DNA of 64,000 bases from Planctomycetota bacterium (lineage in GTDB: Bacteria; Planctomycetota; MHYJ01; WSZJ01; JACPWG01). A program made the position numbers and the translations under genes. The DNA lies in assembly GCA_016197205.1 (NCBI GenBank), contig JACPWG010000050.1, positions 1 through 64,000 on the forward strand, in the 5' to 3' direction. Numbering within the stretch: the stretch's first letter is position 1; each line of letters begins with the position of its first letter. The notes beneath the pieces were generated by a model. The model saw only the letters and a program-made list of their open reading frames with translations. It ran no database searches and was not told where the DNA came from. Shown here one piece after another: positions 9,592-17,919 of the stretch.

Positions 9592-9891
9592 GGGAATTCG
9601 GGGCGTTGCGCCGGGAGGCGCGGCGGGTGCGGCGGGCGCGGAGAACGCGGAGCCGGGGACCGGGGGCGGCTTTCCGGCGGGGCGTGGTCCAGCGGCGGGC
9701 AAGGGCCGGGCGGGGGACGTCGCGCCCGGGGAATGCCGGAGGTTTCCAAGGGTTCGTAACGAGGTCACCCTCCGGGGTGGGCTGGTCCCGCTGGGGCACG
9801 GCACCGCCGTGCCCCTGCCTCCGCTTTGGCGTCCGCCCGTCCGCCCGGGAACCGCATCGACTTGAGACCTGCCGAAAGCCAGGGGGACGAA

Positions 9892-9930
9892 GGACGCGCC
9901 CAGACCGCTCCCTGACGGTCGCGGTTCCGT
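9892..9930. repeat. 39-nt dispersed repeat, copy 2
   Basis: Matches the copy at 2395-2433 with three differences. It lies 20 bp beyond the stop of the minus-strand gene at 9950, in the same relative orientation as copy 1 to atpA. The flanking stretch 9592-9891 contains GC-rich sequence with a small inverted repeat (GGGGCACGGC/GCCGTGCCCC near 9794-9815) and no gene that I can support. Confidence 0.8.
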
Positions 9931-9949
9931 TCTGCCGGCGACACCCGCC

Positions 9950-11260
9950 TCAGGCCATGCAACCGCCGAGCGACGGCGTGGGGGTGTCCAGGGCCAGCGA
10001 ACTGTCGATCGCGCGGCGTTGGCCCAGACGCTCTCCGATCGTCGCGGCTTGCGGTTCCGAGAGGTGGCCGCGCGCGACAAAAAGCTCGGCGATGCTCACG
10101 TACCTGCCGTTCTGCTCGATCCACTGGCATTGCAGGGAAAGCAGCTCCTGGCAGATCCACGGCGAAACTTTGTAGCGCACGATCGCCTCGGTCACGAACC
10201 GGAAGTCTTTTCGCCGGACCCGGGCCCGCGTGGGGGCCGGGCCGCCGGCCTGCCGGTTGGCCAGTCGGAGCAGCATGTCGCGGACGTCCGGACGCAGCGC
10301 GGCCGCGCAGACCAGGAGATCCACGACCGGCGTCGTGCTCCCCCTCGACTCCTGTCCCGTGCACTCGAAGATCGCCTTGTCCACGAGGTCGGTTTCGACG
10401 AGGTGGTGTTCGGCCGCGAGCCGGGCCGCGCCCAGGTCCTCCTCCGCCGAACGTCGCACCCGCGAGATGGGACGGCGGGGCACGGGCAAGTTTCGCGTGA
10501 GACCCAGGCTCGCCAGTAGCGCCCGCGCGTCCTTGTGCGTGATCGAGCCGGTCGCGAGCGCGATCCAGACGATGTCGGGTGTTTTTCCGAGGGCCGCGAC
10601 CGCGGCGGCCATCTTGTTGACGAAAGCGAACTCGCCCCCCGACATCACCGAACGTTCAAGGGCAGCGTTCAAAAAGAGGTCGTTGGGATCCGGCGGCTTC
10701 GCGGGCGCACTCCCTCCGCCGTCCGCCGGCGCGCCGGTGGACGCCGCCGCGGTCGACACCTGCGGGGTCGAGGCCTGGGTGGCCGTCGGAGCGCCGGTCG
10801 CGGGCCCTCCGCCCTTCTGAATCCGAAAGCGCAGGTCCGAGAGCAGCGCGTTTCGGACTTCGGTGACGAGCTGCGCCAGCCCGGCCGCGGCGGCGATCAC
10901 GCCCTGCTCGACCAGATACTGGACCAGCGTACGCGTCTCCCGAAAGCTCTCCGGCTGGCTGCGCCACGTCCTTCGGGCGGCCCGAAGCGAGCGATCCGAA
11001 ACCAGCTCGAGCTCGAGCAGCCTCGTCGCCATCCCTTCTTCCTCGGCATCGAGGCGCGACTCCGTGGCCCTCTTCACGATGGTCGCGCGGAGGTTGGGCT
11101 GGACAAGGTTCATTTCCTCCAGGAGGTCGAGCAGCGGGGGAAGTCCCGTCGGCCCCTCGCGCTCCGCCTGGACACGCAGAGCTTCGGCCAATCGCTCGGC
11201 CGGAATTCGGGTCTGTGCCATTACGGCTTGGGCGATCCACAGATCGTTAGGATTAGCCAT
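9950..11260 (-). CDS. unrecognised protein with repeated helical modules
   Basis: A 436-residue protein from the ATG at 11260 (MANPNDLWIAQAVMAQTRIPAERLAEALRVQ), preferred over an in-frame start 51 codons upstream because a G-rich Shine-Dalgarno (CGGGGGG) precedes it. At least four segments share a pattern of a helix followed by 'L..g.it...l..al..q' (about residues 8-35, 80-110, 205-235 and 300-330). This resembles the short helical repeats found next to kinases and secretion ATPases in planctomycetes. A low-complexity Ala/Gly/Pro/Thr linker lies at about 155-190. No signal peptide or membrane segment. Function unknown. Confidence 0.7.
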   Translation of the reverse strand: MANPNDLWIAQAVMAQTRIPAERLAEALRVQAEREGPTGLPPLLDLLEEMNLVQPNLRATIVKRATESRLDAEEEGMATRLLELELVSDRSLRAARRTWRSQPESFRETRTLVQYLVEQGVIAAAAGLAQLVTEVRNALLSDLRFRIQKGGGPATGAPTATQASTPQVSTAAASTGAPADGGGSAPAKPPDPNDLFLNAALERSVMSGGEFAFVNKMAAAVAALGKTPDIVWIALATGSITHKDARALLASLGLTRNLPVPRRPISRVRRSAEEDLGAARLAAEHHLVETDLVDKAIFECTGQESRGSTTPVVDLLVCAAALRPDVRDMLLRLANRQAGGPAPTRARVRRKDFRFVTEAIVRYKVSPWICQELLSLQCQWIEQNGRYVSIAELFVARGHLSEPQAATIGERLGQRRAIDSSLALDTPTPSLGGCMA

Positions 11261-12146
11261 GGTCGATTCCCCCCGAGAAGGATAGTCCGTTTGGCGAGCC
11301 GCTGGTTCGGGAGCGAGCCGGGCGATCCGCGCTGCCCGCGCCGCGAATCCTGCCGCCAGCCGATACTTTGGTGCAACCTCGGGCCCGCTTCTTGCGCTTA
11401 TCGGTTTCCGCATTCTAATGAGTTAACAGCGTTGATGTTGGCGGACTTCCGCCTGGATGCAGCGCGAGGGGTGCTACCAGGCACGACGATTTTGTGCAAT
11501 TCTCTGCACAGAGCTGTTCAAGTGCTTGCTCGGTTTTCCGGTCGCTCGGCCCACGGTGTGGGGATGTGGACTTGCTCCCGCCCGGCCGGCGGGCTCGTGG
11601 GCCTTGAAGGTCGATCCGGGGGGTGAACATGCAACGTCAGGCCGCGCCTCTGCGGGGGCATTCGAAGCGAAAATGGACGCGACGGCGGACTCGATCCATC
11701 CGCCACCCGTTCGGTGTGTTCGATCATCCCCGGCAGCACCTGGATCTCCGACGAAGCGTGTACGCCTTGCGCCACGACGATACGTTGATGATTGGCAGCC
11801 TCATAAAATCGGGACACGTACTATTATGTTCGCCGAGTGCCTCATGCCTGCGATCAGCCGCAGTCGGCTGTGCTGGGCCGGATACTCCACGGGCAAGCCT
11901 CCAGCCCTACCTGCCGCAGCTCGAGTATTGCGAGTGGGAGCGCTGCGGACACTCCCCCGCGCTTGAACGGCAGGTACGCGAGTCTTTTTTTGTCGTGCTG
12001 GTCGAGTGGCTCGCCCGCCGGATGGCGGCCGCCGGTCCTGCCGCGAGGTGAGGGGGGAGCGGGACGCGAGCGGGCTGGGGAGAGGCGACGCCCCCTGCGT
12101 GGGGGCCGAAGTCGCACAGGTGCCTGGGGGGGCAGGAAGGCCCGCC
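11261..12146. other. long stretch without a convincing gene
   Basis: Open frames exist on both strands. Two short stretches look protein-like: the minus frame near 11817-11690 (SRFYEAANHQRIVVAQG) and the plus frame near 11900-12040 (LEYCEWERCGHSPALERQV). Neither has a ribosome-binding site or a recognisable family. They may be remnants of older genes at the edge of the plus-strand islet. I see no RNA gene here. Confidence 0.4.
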
Positions 12147-12175
12147 TTGACTACCGCGGCCTCGCGGCGTATCTT
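12147..12175 (+). promoter_or_regulatory. sigma70-type promoter of the SGNH hydrolase gene
   Basis: TTGACT (12147-12152), a 17-bp spacer and TATCTT (12170-12175), 73 bp before the ATG at 12249. The optimal spacing and good -35 make it a credible promoter. Confidence 0.7.
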
Positions 12176-12248
12176 GTCGGACGAAGTGCGGAGTCCATCG
12201 AGCGGGCCTGCGCCTATTTTCGCCCGGGCTTATGGAGGGAAGACTGCG

Positions 12249-13226
12249 ATGTCCAGTCGAACATCGACCGCACACCGGCTGCTCCCCTACCTGCCGGACC
12301 GTCTCACCAACCTCCACGTCTCATCGCTTCGCCGCGAGAACGTGACCTTCACGCGGCTGCCGGCAAGTGCCGGCGCCTATCGCTCGGCCTTCAGGGATCT
12401 TGATGCCTTCGGTGAGCTGCTCCGCCTTCAGCCGAAGCGGTTCGTGGGCGTTGCCGAAGGGGACTCCTGGTTTGATTACTTGCCCGCGTACCTGGACTGG
12501 GACCTGGGGCACGACGACCTTTTGGGGGAGCTGAACAAGCACAACGACCTGCACGTCTTCAGCGTGGCCCAGGCGGGGGACACGCTGGAAAACATGGTGT
12601 ATGGACCGGGCGGGACGGGTGCGCAGCTCAAGGAGACCCTTCGCGCGATCCGGTTGCACGACGCCCGCTTCCTCCTCTTCTCCGGGGGCGGCAACGATAT
12701 CGCCGGGCCGGAGCTGGAGCAATATCTGTATCCGCTGTCGGTGGCGCCGGATCCGTCGCTGCCTGTCCGGAAGGACATGGCGGAGCAGATTCTCGGCAAG
12801 CGGTTCACGGAGCTGTTTCATCACATGATCGATGAGGCGCGGAAGACGTCGCCAAAGATCGCGATTTTCCTGCACGGCTACGATTACGGCATTCCGGACG
12901 GACGCGGCGTTGTGAACCTTCCCCTTGGTTTCCACTTCATTGGGCCCTGGCTGGAGCCCGCCTTCACGAACAGGGGGATTCGCGACCTGAAGGTTCGTCG
13001 AAGCGTCATCCGGTACCTGATCGACCGTTTGAACCGGACCGTGGGGGAGGTGGCCGCGAAGCGAGCGGGCGACGGCGTGCACTATCTGGACCTGCGCGGC
13101 GTCCTTTTGAACGACGCTCGGAACTACAAGAAGGACTGGGCGAACGAGCTGCACGCTACGGGGCGTGGGTGGCGGAAGCTCGCCGACCGGTTCGAGGCCG
13201 CGTTGCTCGGCGTCCTGGGGCCGTAG
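12249..13226 (+). CDS. SGNH/GDSL-type hydrolase
   Basis: A 325-residue predicted serine esterase or lipase-like hydrolase. Block I is GVAEGDSWFDY with the nucleophile serine at about residue 78. Block III appears as LFSGGGNDIAG (Gly and Asn for the oxyanion hole). Block V is DWANELHATGRGW, giving the catalytic Asp/His pair near the C-terminus. The ATG at 12249 is preceded by GGAGG at the right distance, and the frame upstream is unconvincing. No signal peptide is evident, so it may act in the cytoplasm. The substrate cannot be deduced. Confidence 0.85.
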   Translation: MSSRTSTAHRLLPYLPDRLTNLHVSSLRRENVTFTRLPASAGAYRSAFRDLDAFGELLRLQPKRFVGVAEGDSWFDYLPAYLDWDLGHDDLLGELNKHNDLHVFSVAQAGDTLENMVYGPGGTGAQLKETLRAIRLHDARFLLFSGGGNDIAGPELEQYLYPLSVAPDPSLPVRKDMAEQILGKRFTELFHHMIDEARKTSPKIAIFLHGYDYGIPDGRGVVNLPLGFHFIGPWLEPAFTNRGIRDLKVRRSVIRYLIDRLNRTVGEVAAKRAGDGVHYLDLRGVLLNDARNYKKDWANELHATGRGWRKLADRFEAALLGVLGP

Positions 13227-13348
13227 GGCGGGAATCGTGCGGACTCTCCGGAGTCGAGCCATCCCCCGACCGGGTGCCAAGAGTTGTGCGCCGGGGTTCT
13301 GTGTTGATTTTCTTGGGCGGCTGTGCGTTTACACCAGGAAGAGCCGAA

Positions 13349-14248
13349 ATGATCCCCATCGCACGTGGTTCCTGCAGCCTCGCGGGCATTCTGGTGCTCG
13401 CCGCGCTCGGCGCAAATGAAAGCGTGCGGACCAGGCCGAGTGCATTGCCGAGCGCCCAGTTCTTCGAGGCAGCCTACGCAGACGTTTCAAGCGACGTCGG
13501 GTGGACGGCGCAGGGGGAAGCGGATGCGCAGATCGTGATTGAGCTGCGCTTGCTTTTCCCATCCCGCGGATGTGCGGAAAGCATCTCGACCCAGTGGCGG
13601 GAGTTCGGGGAGTTCCTTGTGAGGGGTGCGAGTTCGCGCAAGGGCGCATCGCTCCTCATGGACGATGGACAGGCGACACGGCTGCTACGTGCGCTCCGAA
13701 GAGACGAGCGCTCGCGGGAATTCATGCTGCCCCGTGAGCTGGTCGCGGACCGTCAACCCGCCACGGCCTTCGGGCCGGCCCCCCGGATGATGCGCCCACA
13801 CTCGGAATGGAGAGATCTCGACCTGGGGTCCCATGCGATCCGCAGGCCGGTCCTCGCCCCTCCCCGAGATGAAGTCGAAATCCGGATCGTGCCGGCCCTC
13901 TCGGTCGATCGAAAATACGTCTCGCTCGAGATTTCGACGGATTACCGGCAGTGGAGGAAGCAAGCGAGGCTTCCCGCGGCAACGTGTGCGGGAGGGGCTG
14001 CTCATTCAGAGGGGAACGATGCGCTGGAATTGGTTCCGGTTCCCCGCTACCTACGGGGATGGGTAGCGGGCGGCGCCTCCGTCACGGTCCCAGACGAGGG
14101 CTGGGTCCTTTTGGGCGATCTCGGCAAACTGTACCCGTCCCAGGGCTACACCGCCCTGACGGAGGCGGATCCGGCGAAGGGAGAGGTCGCGGGCGACTTT
14201 CGAGCGTGCCTGGTCCTCATCCAGGCGCACGTCCTGACGCGTCCCTGA
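13349..14248 (+). CDS. exported protein with a divergent secretin-like C-terminal segment
   Basis: A 299-residue protein that begins with a signal peptide (MIPIARGSCSLAGILVLAALGANE); AGGAAGAG lies just upstream of the ATG at 13349. The C-terminal third reads EVEIRIVPALSVDRKYVSLEISTDY, then SVTVPDEGWVLLGDLGK. This matches the spacing of the secretin (type II/III secretion) domain, where an 'I.P..S.D...V.l.i.p' strand is followed by 'tv.vpdGgtvvLGGL'. There is no N-domain array and the protein is short, so it is unlikely to form a full secretion pore. A standalone or decayed secretin-like protein is the best guess. Confidence 0.5.
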   Translation: MIPIARGSCSLAGILVLAALGANESVRTRPSALPSAQFFEAAYADVSSDVGWTAQGEADAQIVIELRLLFPSRGCAESISTQWREFGEFLVRGASSRKGASLLMDDGQATRLLRALRRDERSREFMLPRELVADRQPATAFGPAPRMMRPHSEWRDLDLGSHAIRRPVLAPPRDEVEIRIVPALSVDRKYVSLEISTDYRQWRKQARLPAATCAGGAAHSEGNDALELVPVPRYLRGWVAGGASVTVPDEGWVLLGDLGKLYPSQGYTALTEADPAKGEVAGDFRACLVLIQAHVLTRP

Positions 14249-14267
14249 GACTGGGGTCGTCCTGCCG

Positions 14268-14515
14268 ATCCGGCGCCCGCCCCGCAAGTAGATGGCCTGT
14301 TCGTGCTCCGGATCCACCGCCCCAGGGCACGCGGCTGCCGAGGAGTGCGCTCTGCACCTGGACTGAAAATGTGCGACCCGAACGGGGCAGGAAAAGAGTA
14401 ACTGTCCCTATTTATTCCGCGCAAGGTCCTTTGTTTTTGCCTTCGGGCCGACGCGTTTCAAAAGCTCGTAGGACCTGCGCACGTACTTGCACGCGTTGCC
14501 GTAGTCCTCGACGGC
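14268..14515 (-). pseudogene. remnant of a cyclase-AAA-TPR gene (paralogue of 18007-23973)
   Basis: Reading the minus strand from 14515 to 14420 gives YVRRSYELLKRVGPKAKTKD followed by LARN. This is almost identical to the TPR segment YVRKSYELLKRVGPKAKKKD of the large gene at 18007-23973 (its bases near 20605-20690). Further along, 14305-14268 encodes EQAIYLRGG, which matches the extreme C-terminus RAIYLRSG of the same protein. Order and orientation are conserved, and about a thousand codons between the two blocks are missing. The intervening DNA contains a CTGTCCCTATTTATTCC stretch resembling common REP-type repeats. Confidence 0.75.
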
Positions 14516-14759
14516 GATGGGTGCGGCGAAAGTTTCCTTCTCCGACATGGGGAACCGGGACCGATGCGGCGCGTCCAGGAAACGGCAGGAATCCCCGGAA
14601 GTGAGCGCTCCGGCTGGTCTTCACGAGCTCGAAGACTTGCCGCTCCCGCTTCCACCGGATACAATTCTGTGCCGTCGGGTCGCGCGAATCCCCCATCGAG
14701 CGAACCGCGGGCATGCTCAAGGGGGTGACGGCACCGGCCAGTTTGTCGAAGGACGATCG

Positions 14760-15839
14760 ATGCTGCAGGGCCTGCGCTTGACCCAATACCGTGGCTTTCG
14801 CTCCCTTCACCTTGCCAATCTTGGGAGGGTGAACCTGCTGGTCGGCGCCAACGGTACTGGGAAGACCTCCGTGCTGGAGGCTCTGGAGATATTGCTTTCA
14901 CCGGGCGTCCCATGGACGCTCGGGCGGGTTGCCGGCCGTCGCGGTGAATCGCGTGCCGGCTCCACAGGGTTTCCCCTCGGGGGACAAATCGTCATCCGAC
15001 ACATCTTCCCTGGCCACCAGCTCGAGACCGGCTCCTGTTTCCAAATCGCAGGAAGTGCCCCGGAGGACAGGCTCGTTCGGTGCGAAATCCACGCCTCTAA
15101 GGAGACCGTGCCGGAAGCGGCCCGGCAGTCCATGCACTGGGAGCAGGGGTTTCCTCGGTTTCTAGCGGTCATCGGGGATCTTGGAGGCGGCGGACACTAC
15201 GCGGTGTCAGAGGACGGTCGCCTGCCCTTGCCCTCAGAGCGATGGGGGCCTCGCAGCAAGATGGAAGGCATGGCTCCGGTCAGATTTCTTGCCGCAACGG
15301 ATCCCGAGCCCGAGTCGATCGGTTCGCTCTGGGACCGGATCGTGCTCACACCCGAGGAAGCGAGGGTCGCTGACGCCCTGCGGTTGATCGACGAACGGAT
15401 CGAACGCGTAGCCCCGATGGTGGGCATGGGCGCCCTGAGTTGGTGGTCACTGGTCGCCAGGCTGCGGGGCTCGGATACGCCGGTGCCTTTGGGAAGTCTG
15501 GGGGAGGGCATGCGCAGACTGCTGATGCTGGCGGTGAGCGTTTCCGGCTGCGGCGGGGGGACGCTTCTCGTCGACGACATCGACACAGGACTCCACCACA
15601 GCGTGATGTTGAAGATGTGGCGGATGCTCGTCGAGTCGGCGAGGCGCTTGCAGGTCCAGGTATTCGCAACCACGCACAGCTACGATTGCCTCCAAGCCCT
15701 GGCGCAGCTCTACGAAGGGGATGCAAGCCACAAAGACGCCATTGTGGTCCACCGGATCGAGCAGGCGCGGGAAGCAACCACGCCCTATAGCGCGGAGGAG
15801 ATCCTGGTAGCCGCTCGCCACGAGATGGAGATCCGGTGA
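14760..15839 (+). CDS. AAA/ABC-type ATPase (OLD-like), partner of a DUF3226 protein
   Basis: A 359-residue ATPase of the AAA_21/OLD type. Walker A is GANGTGKT at 29-36, preceded by YRGFRSLHLANLGRVNLLVG, the usual RecF/OLD-like start. The signature-like LGSLGEGMRRLL lies near 245-256, Walker B is LLVDDIDTGLHH near 268, and VFATTHSYDCL carries the switch His. The ATG at 14760 has AAGGA seven bases upstream. Its TGA overlaps the ATG of the next gene (TGATG), so the two are translated together. In OLD, Gabija and PARIS systems such an ATPase senses or holds a TOPRIM nuclease partner. A defence role is inferred from that arrangement, not shown. Confidence 0.8.
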   Translation: MLQGLRLTQYRGFRSLHLANLGRVNLLVGANGTGKTSVLEALEILLSPGVPWTLGRVAGRRGESRAGSTGFPLGGQIVIRHIFPGHQLETGSCFQIAGSAPEDRLVRCEIHASKETVPEAARQSMHWEQGFPRFLAVIGDLGGGGHYAVSEDGRLPLPSERWGPRSKMEGMAPVRFLAATDPEPESIGSLWDRIVLTPEEARVADALRLIDERIERVAPMVGMGALSWWSLVARLRGSDTPVPLGSLGEGMRRLLMLAVSVSGCGGGTLLVDDIDTGLHHSVMLKMWRMLVESARRLQVQVFATTHSYDCLQALAQLYEGDASHKDAIVVHRIEQAREATTPYSAEEILVAARHEMEIR

Positions 15840-16483
15840 TGCGTGGCCCCGGCTCGAAGAGTCCGCATCGCCTGCTGGTTGAGGGTCCCGACGGCCAACA
15901 CTCCGTGCTCCATCTGCTCCGTCGCCATGGCCTCAACTGGGAGGACATGAGCCAGACGCTTCCCTACGTCGAAAGCACCGGAGGCATCAGCGAGTTGCTC
16001 GAAGCGTTGCCGGTCGCATCGAAGACCTACGACCGCCTTGGCGCGGTTCTCGATGCGGACCTGGACCTCCATGCCACATGGGAGAAACTGGCGTCCCGCC
16101 TCCGGAAAATCGGCTTGGCTCCGCCCGGCCAACCGGACAGCTCAGGGACCATCATGGACGGATACCGAGCGGGCAGCAAGCTCGGCCTCTGGGTGATGCC
16201 GGACAACCAGGGGGCCGGAACGCTGGAGCATTTCCTCCAGCGTCTTGTGCCGGCAGGAAACGCATGGTGGGAGCACTCCGTCCAGGCAACCGAACGGGCG
16301 ATCGGACTGGGGGCCCCGCTCAAGCTGGGGGATCGTCGGAAGGGGGAGCTTCATGCCTGGCTCGCCTGGCAGGAGACGCCGGGCATGCCTTTCGGTACGG
16401 CCATAACGGCTCACGTCCTGGGGAGCAGTAGCCCGGAAGCGCTTGCTTTCGTGGCGTGGTTCAAGTCCTTGTTCGGCGGGTAG
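15839..16483 (+). CDS. DUF3226-like (TOPRIM-fold) protein, partner of the upstream ATPase
   Basis: A 214-residue protein starting at the ATG that shares a base with the stop of the ATPase gene. The N-terminus HRLLVEGPDGQHSVLHLLRRHG has the 'lvEG..D...l..ll...g' start of DUF3226/TOPRIM proteins. GAVLDADLDLHATWEKLASRL supplies the acidic DxD strand expected for metal binding, and LGLWVMPDNQGAGTLEHFLQRLVP matches the 'g.wimPdn...G.lEdf' block of DUF3226. The glutamate and the DxD pair suggest that a metal site is intact. It probably acts as the effector or nuclease half of a two-gene module. Confidence 0.75.
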   Translation: MRGPGSKSPHRLLVEGPDGQHSVLHLLRRHGLNWEDMSQTLPYVESTGGISELLEALPVASKTYDRLGAVLDADLDLHATWEKLASRLRKIGLAPPGQPDSSGTIMDGYRAGSKLGLWVMPDNQGAGTLEHFLQRLVPAGNAWWEHSVQATERAIGLGAPLKLGDRRKGELHAWLAWQETPGMPFGTAITAHVLGSSSPEALAFVAWFKSLFGG

Positions 16484-16531
16484 CGCGAACCCGCGCAGGG
16501 TCGGCCCACGCGTCGAGGAAATCCTATGCTG

Positions 16532-16576
16532 TTGCCCTGCAACATTTGCGCGGCGAGCGCAAATGTTGCAGGGCAA
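16532..16576. terminator. 20-bp perfect inverted repeat after the ATPase/DUF3226 pair
   Basis: The arm 16532-16551 (TTGCCCTGCAACATTTGCGC) is exactly complementary to 16557-16576, with a 5-nt loop GGCGA. It lies 49 bp after the DUF3226 stop. There is no U-tract, so it could be a Rho-independent-like hairpin, an mRNA-stabilising stem or a DNA-level palindrome. Confidence 0.7.
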
Positions 16577-16583
16577 TAGCCAT

Positions 16584-16638
16584 CCTCTCCCCTGGTAGGG
16601 GAGAGGGTCGGGGTGAGGGGTGCCACAAGCGTGGCACC
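16584..16638. repeat. two further hairpins, including a CCTCTCCCC...GGGGAGAGG repeat
   Basis: A 9-bp stem at 16584-16592/16598-16606 and an 8-bp stem GGTGCCAC/GTGGCACC at 16619-16638 follow the large hairpin. The first is of the same type as the hairpin at 40227-40251 and belongs to a repeat kind (GGTCGGGGTGAGGGG) common in many bacterial genomes. Confidence 0.65.
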
Positions 16639-16743
16639 CTCGCCCGAATTTGGTTGCGGCTATCCGCGGTAGGCTTGCGAGCGTACGAACGTCGCCGTCG
16701 TGCTTCAAAGCCGTCGCGTCCCTCGTCGGGAGAATTGAATACT

Positions 16744-17517
16744 GTGTTCCCGAATCTCCAGGCCCTTGCGTGCGAGGATGCCGGTGTGGGGTTCGTGGAG
16801 AGCTTCCGAGAGGTGGAGCAACGGTTCCGCAAGCTGGCTGGCCAGGACGGCGACATCTACCTGCCCAACTTCACGCCCCATGCCCCCGTGGACTACATGC
16901 TTGTTGGGATGGAGCCGTCGCTCGGCCGGTGGGCCAGGTCGGCGGACGAGGCCAAGGCGCAAGTCGCTGCCGGGTTCCGCAATTTCATGTGGTCCCCGGA
17001 GGATTTCATCCTGCACCTCTGCGCACGACGGTACCTGTGCGAAGGTGGTCAGACCTACCATGTGACCGACGTATCCAAGGGCGCGATGCTGGTCGAACGG
17101 GCAAACACCAAACGTGGTGCCCGATATGCCCGCTGGTACGAACTCCTGGTGCAGGAGATCGAATTGATCGCCAAGCCGGGCGCGCGTGTCATCGCGATCG
17201 GCAGAGCTGTCGAAACCAACCTGCGCGCGCTCGGCCTCTCACGCCCGCTCGCCAGGGTCATCCACTACTCGGGGCAAGCGAGCCGAGCACGGAAAGCAGC
17301 GATTAAGGGCCTGGAGGAAGAGTTCCGCACGTTCGCCGCGACTCTTGGGGTGGACGATATCGTCGCTGCCGCAGCCGCTACGCTGCACGAACACTCGGTC
17401 CCCGAGACGCTGGCGGCATCCACGCTCGCGCGCCTTAGTTGCGCCAAGGTGACCGAATCCCGAAAAATGTTGGTGTTCGCGTACAAGGTTGCGTTCGAGG
17501 CGATCCGTTCGACCTGA
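16744..17517 (+). CDS. possible uracil-DNA-glycosylase-fold protein
   Basis: A 257-residue protein if started at the GTG at 16744 (GGGAG about 10 nt upstream); the frame is open further upstream but runs through the hairpin cluster. The order of segments resembles the UDG superfamily: PVDYMLVGMEPSLGRW (like 'lvGeaPs'), then QTYHVTDVSKGAMLVERA (like the 'y.tnl.k' strand), then LVQEIELIAKPGARVIAIGRAVETNLRALG (like 'El..l.P..iv.lG..a...L'). The catalytic residues of known UDGs are not obvious, so this is a fold-level guess. It directly follows the putative defence pair on the same strand and may belong to the same islet. Confidence 0.45.
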   Translation: MFPNLQALACEDAGVGFVESFREVEQRFRKLAGQDGDIYLPNFTPHAPVDYMLVGMEPSLGRWARSADEAKAQVAAGFRNFMWSPEDFILHLCARRYLCEGGQTYHVTDVSKGAMLVERANTKRGARYARWYELLVQEIELIAKPGARVIAIGRAVETNLRALGLSRPLARVIHYSGQASRARKAAIKGLEEEFRTFAATLGVDDIVAAAAATLHEHSVPETLAASTLARLSCAKVTESRKMLVFAYKVAFEAIRST

Positions 17518-17572
17518 TTGCCTCCGTTGGGAATTCGGGCCAGCCACCATGTGCGGGAGAGACGACCCACTG

Positions 17573-17671
17573 TCAATCCGGCTGCGCCGCCAGCCAGACG
17601 ATCACCGCCTCCGGCTCACGGTCCTTCAGGGCCGCCGACACCAGGACGTTCGTGTCGATGAGCACCTTCAT
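17573..17671 (-). pseudogene. truncated PIN-domain toxin
   Basis: The ATG at 17671 overlaps the antitoxin stop (ATGA). The 32 residues MKVLIDTNVLVSAALKDREP... are a clear PIN N-terminus with the first catalytic Asp (D6) and the DTNVLVSA motif. The frame stops at TGA (complement of 17573-17575) after AAQPD. Reading through the stop gives QWVVSPA, as expected in PIN proteins with Trp at the stop position, and homology then ends. PIN toxins are usually 130-140 residues, so this one is inactivated by a nonsense change and loss of the rest. Confidence 0.8.
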
Positions 17672-17919
17672 CGCCGGGATGCCCGATAGGCGCTGACCTC
17701 AGCGGCGATTTCGTCCTCGCTGATCGCCTGTGCCTGTGGCAGGCCCTGCGTCTCCTTCATCAACGCTACCAGTGCGCGAACTCGTTCCGCCCGCGTGGCA
17801 TCGTTCTCCGGTGGCAGCAGGACGATCACCTCGGCGAGCGTGCCGGGTACGAGTTCCGGCGCGCGGATTTCGATCACCCCTCTCGCCTTCACTGTCACGG
17901 TCTGGCGAATCGCGTCCAT
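17668..17919 (-). CDS. antitoxin of a PIN-type toxin-antitoxin pair (toxin degenerate)
   Basis: An 83-residue protein from the ATG at 17919, chosen because AAGGAG lies 9 nt upstream; two further in-frame starts exist. The N-terminal half DAIRQTVTVKARGVIEIRAPEL resembles AbrB/DUF2281-like antitoxin strands ('v.v...G.iel..pel..G..veVil'). The C-terminal half is charged and helical (SEDEIAAEVSAYRAS). Its stop overlaps the toxin start by four bases, the usual TA coupling. With the toxin truncated, this is an orphan antitoxin. Confidence 0.75.
   Translation of the reverse strand: MDAIRQTVTVKARGVIEIRAPELVPGTLAEVIVLLPPENDATRAERVRALVALMKETQGLPQAQAISEDEIAAEVSAYRASRR

Noticed and set aside
13349..14248. 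complete type II secretion locus
   Set aside because: Only one short secretin-like protein, and no ATPase, inner-membrane or pseudopilin genes nearby.
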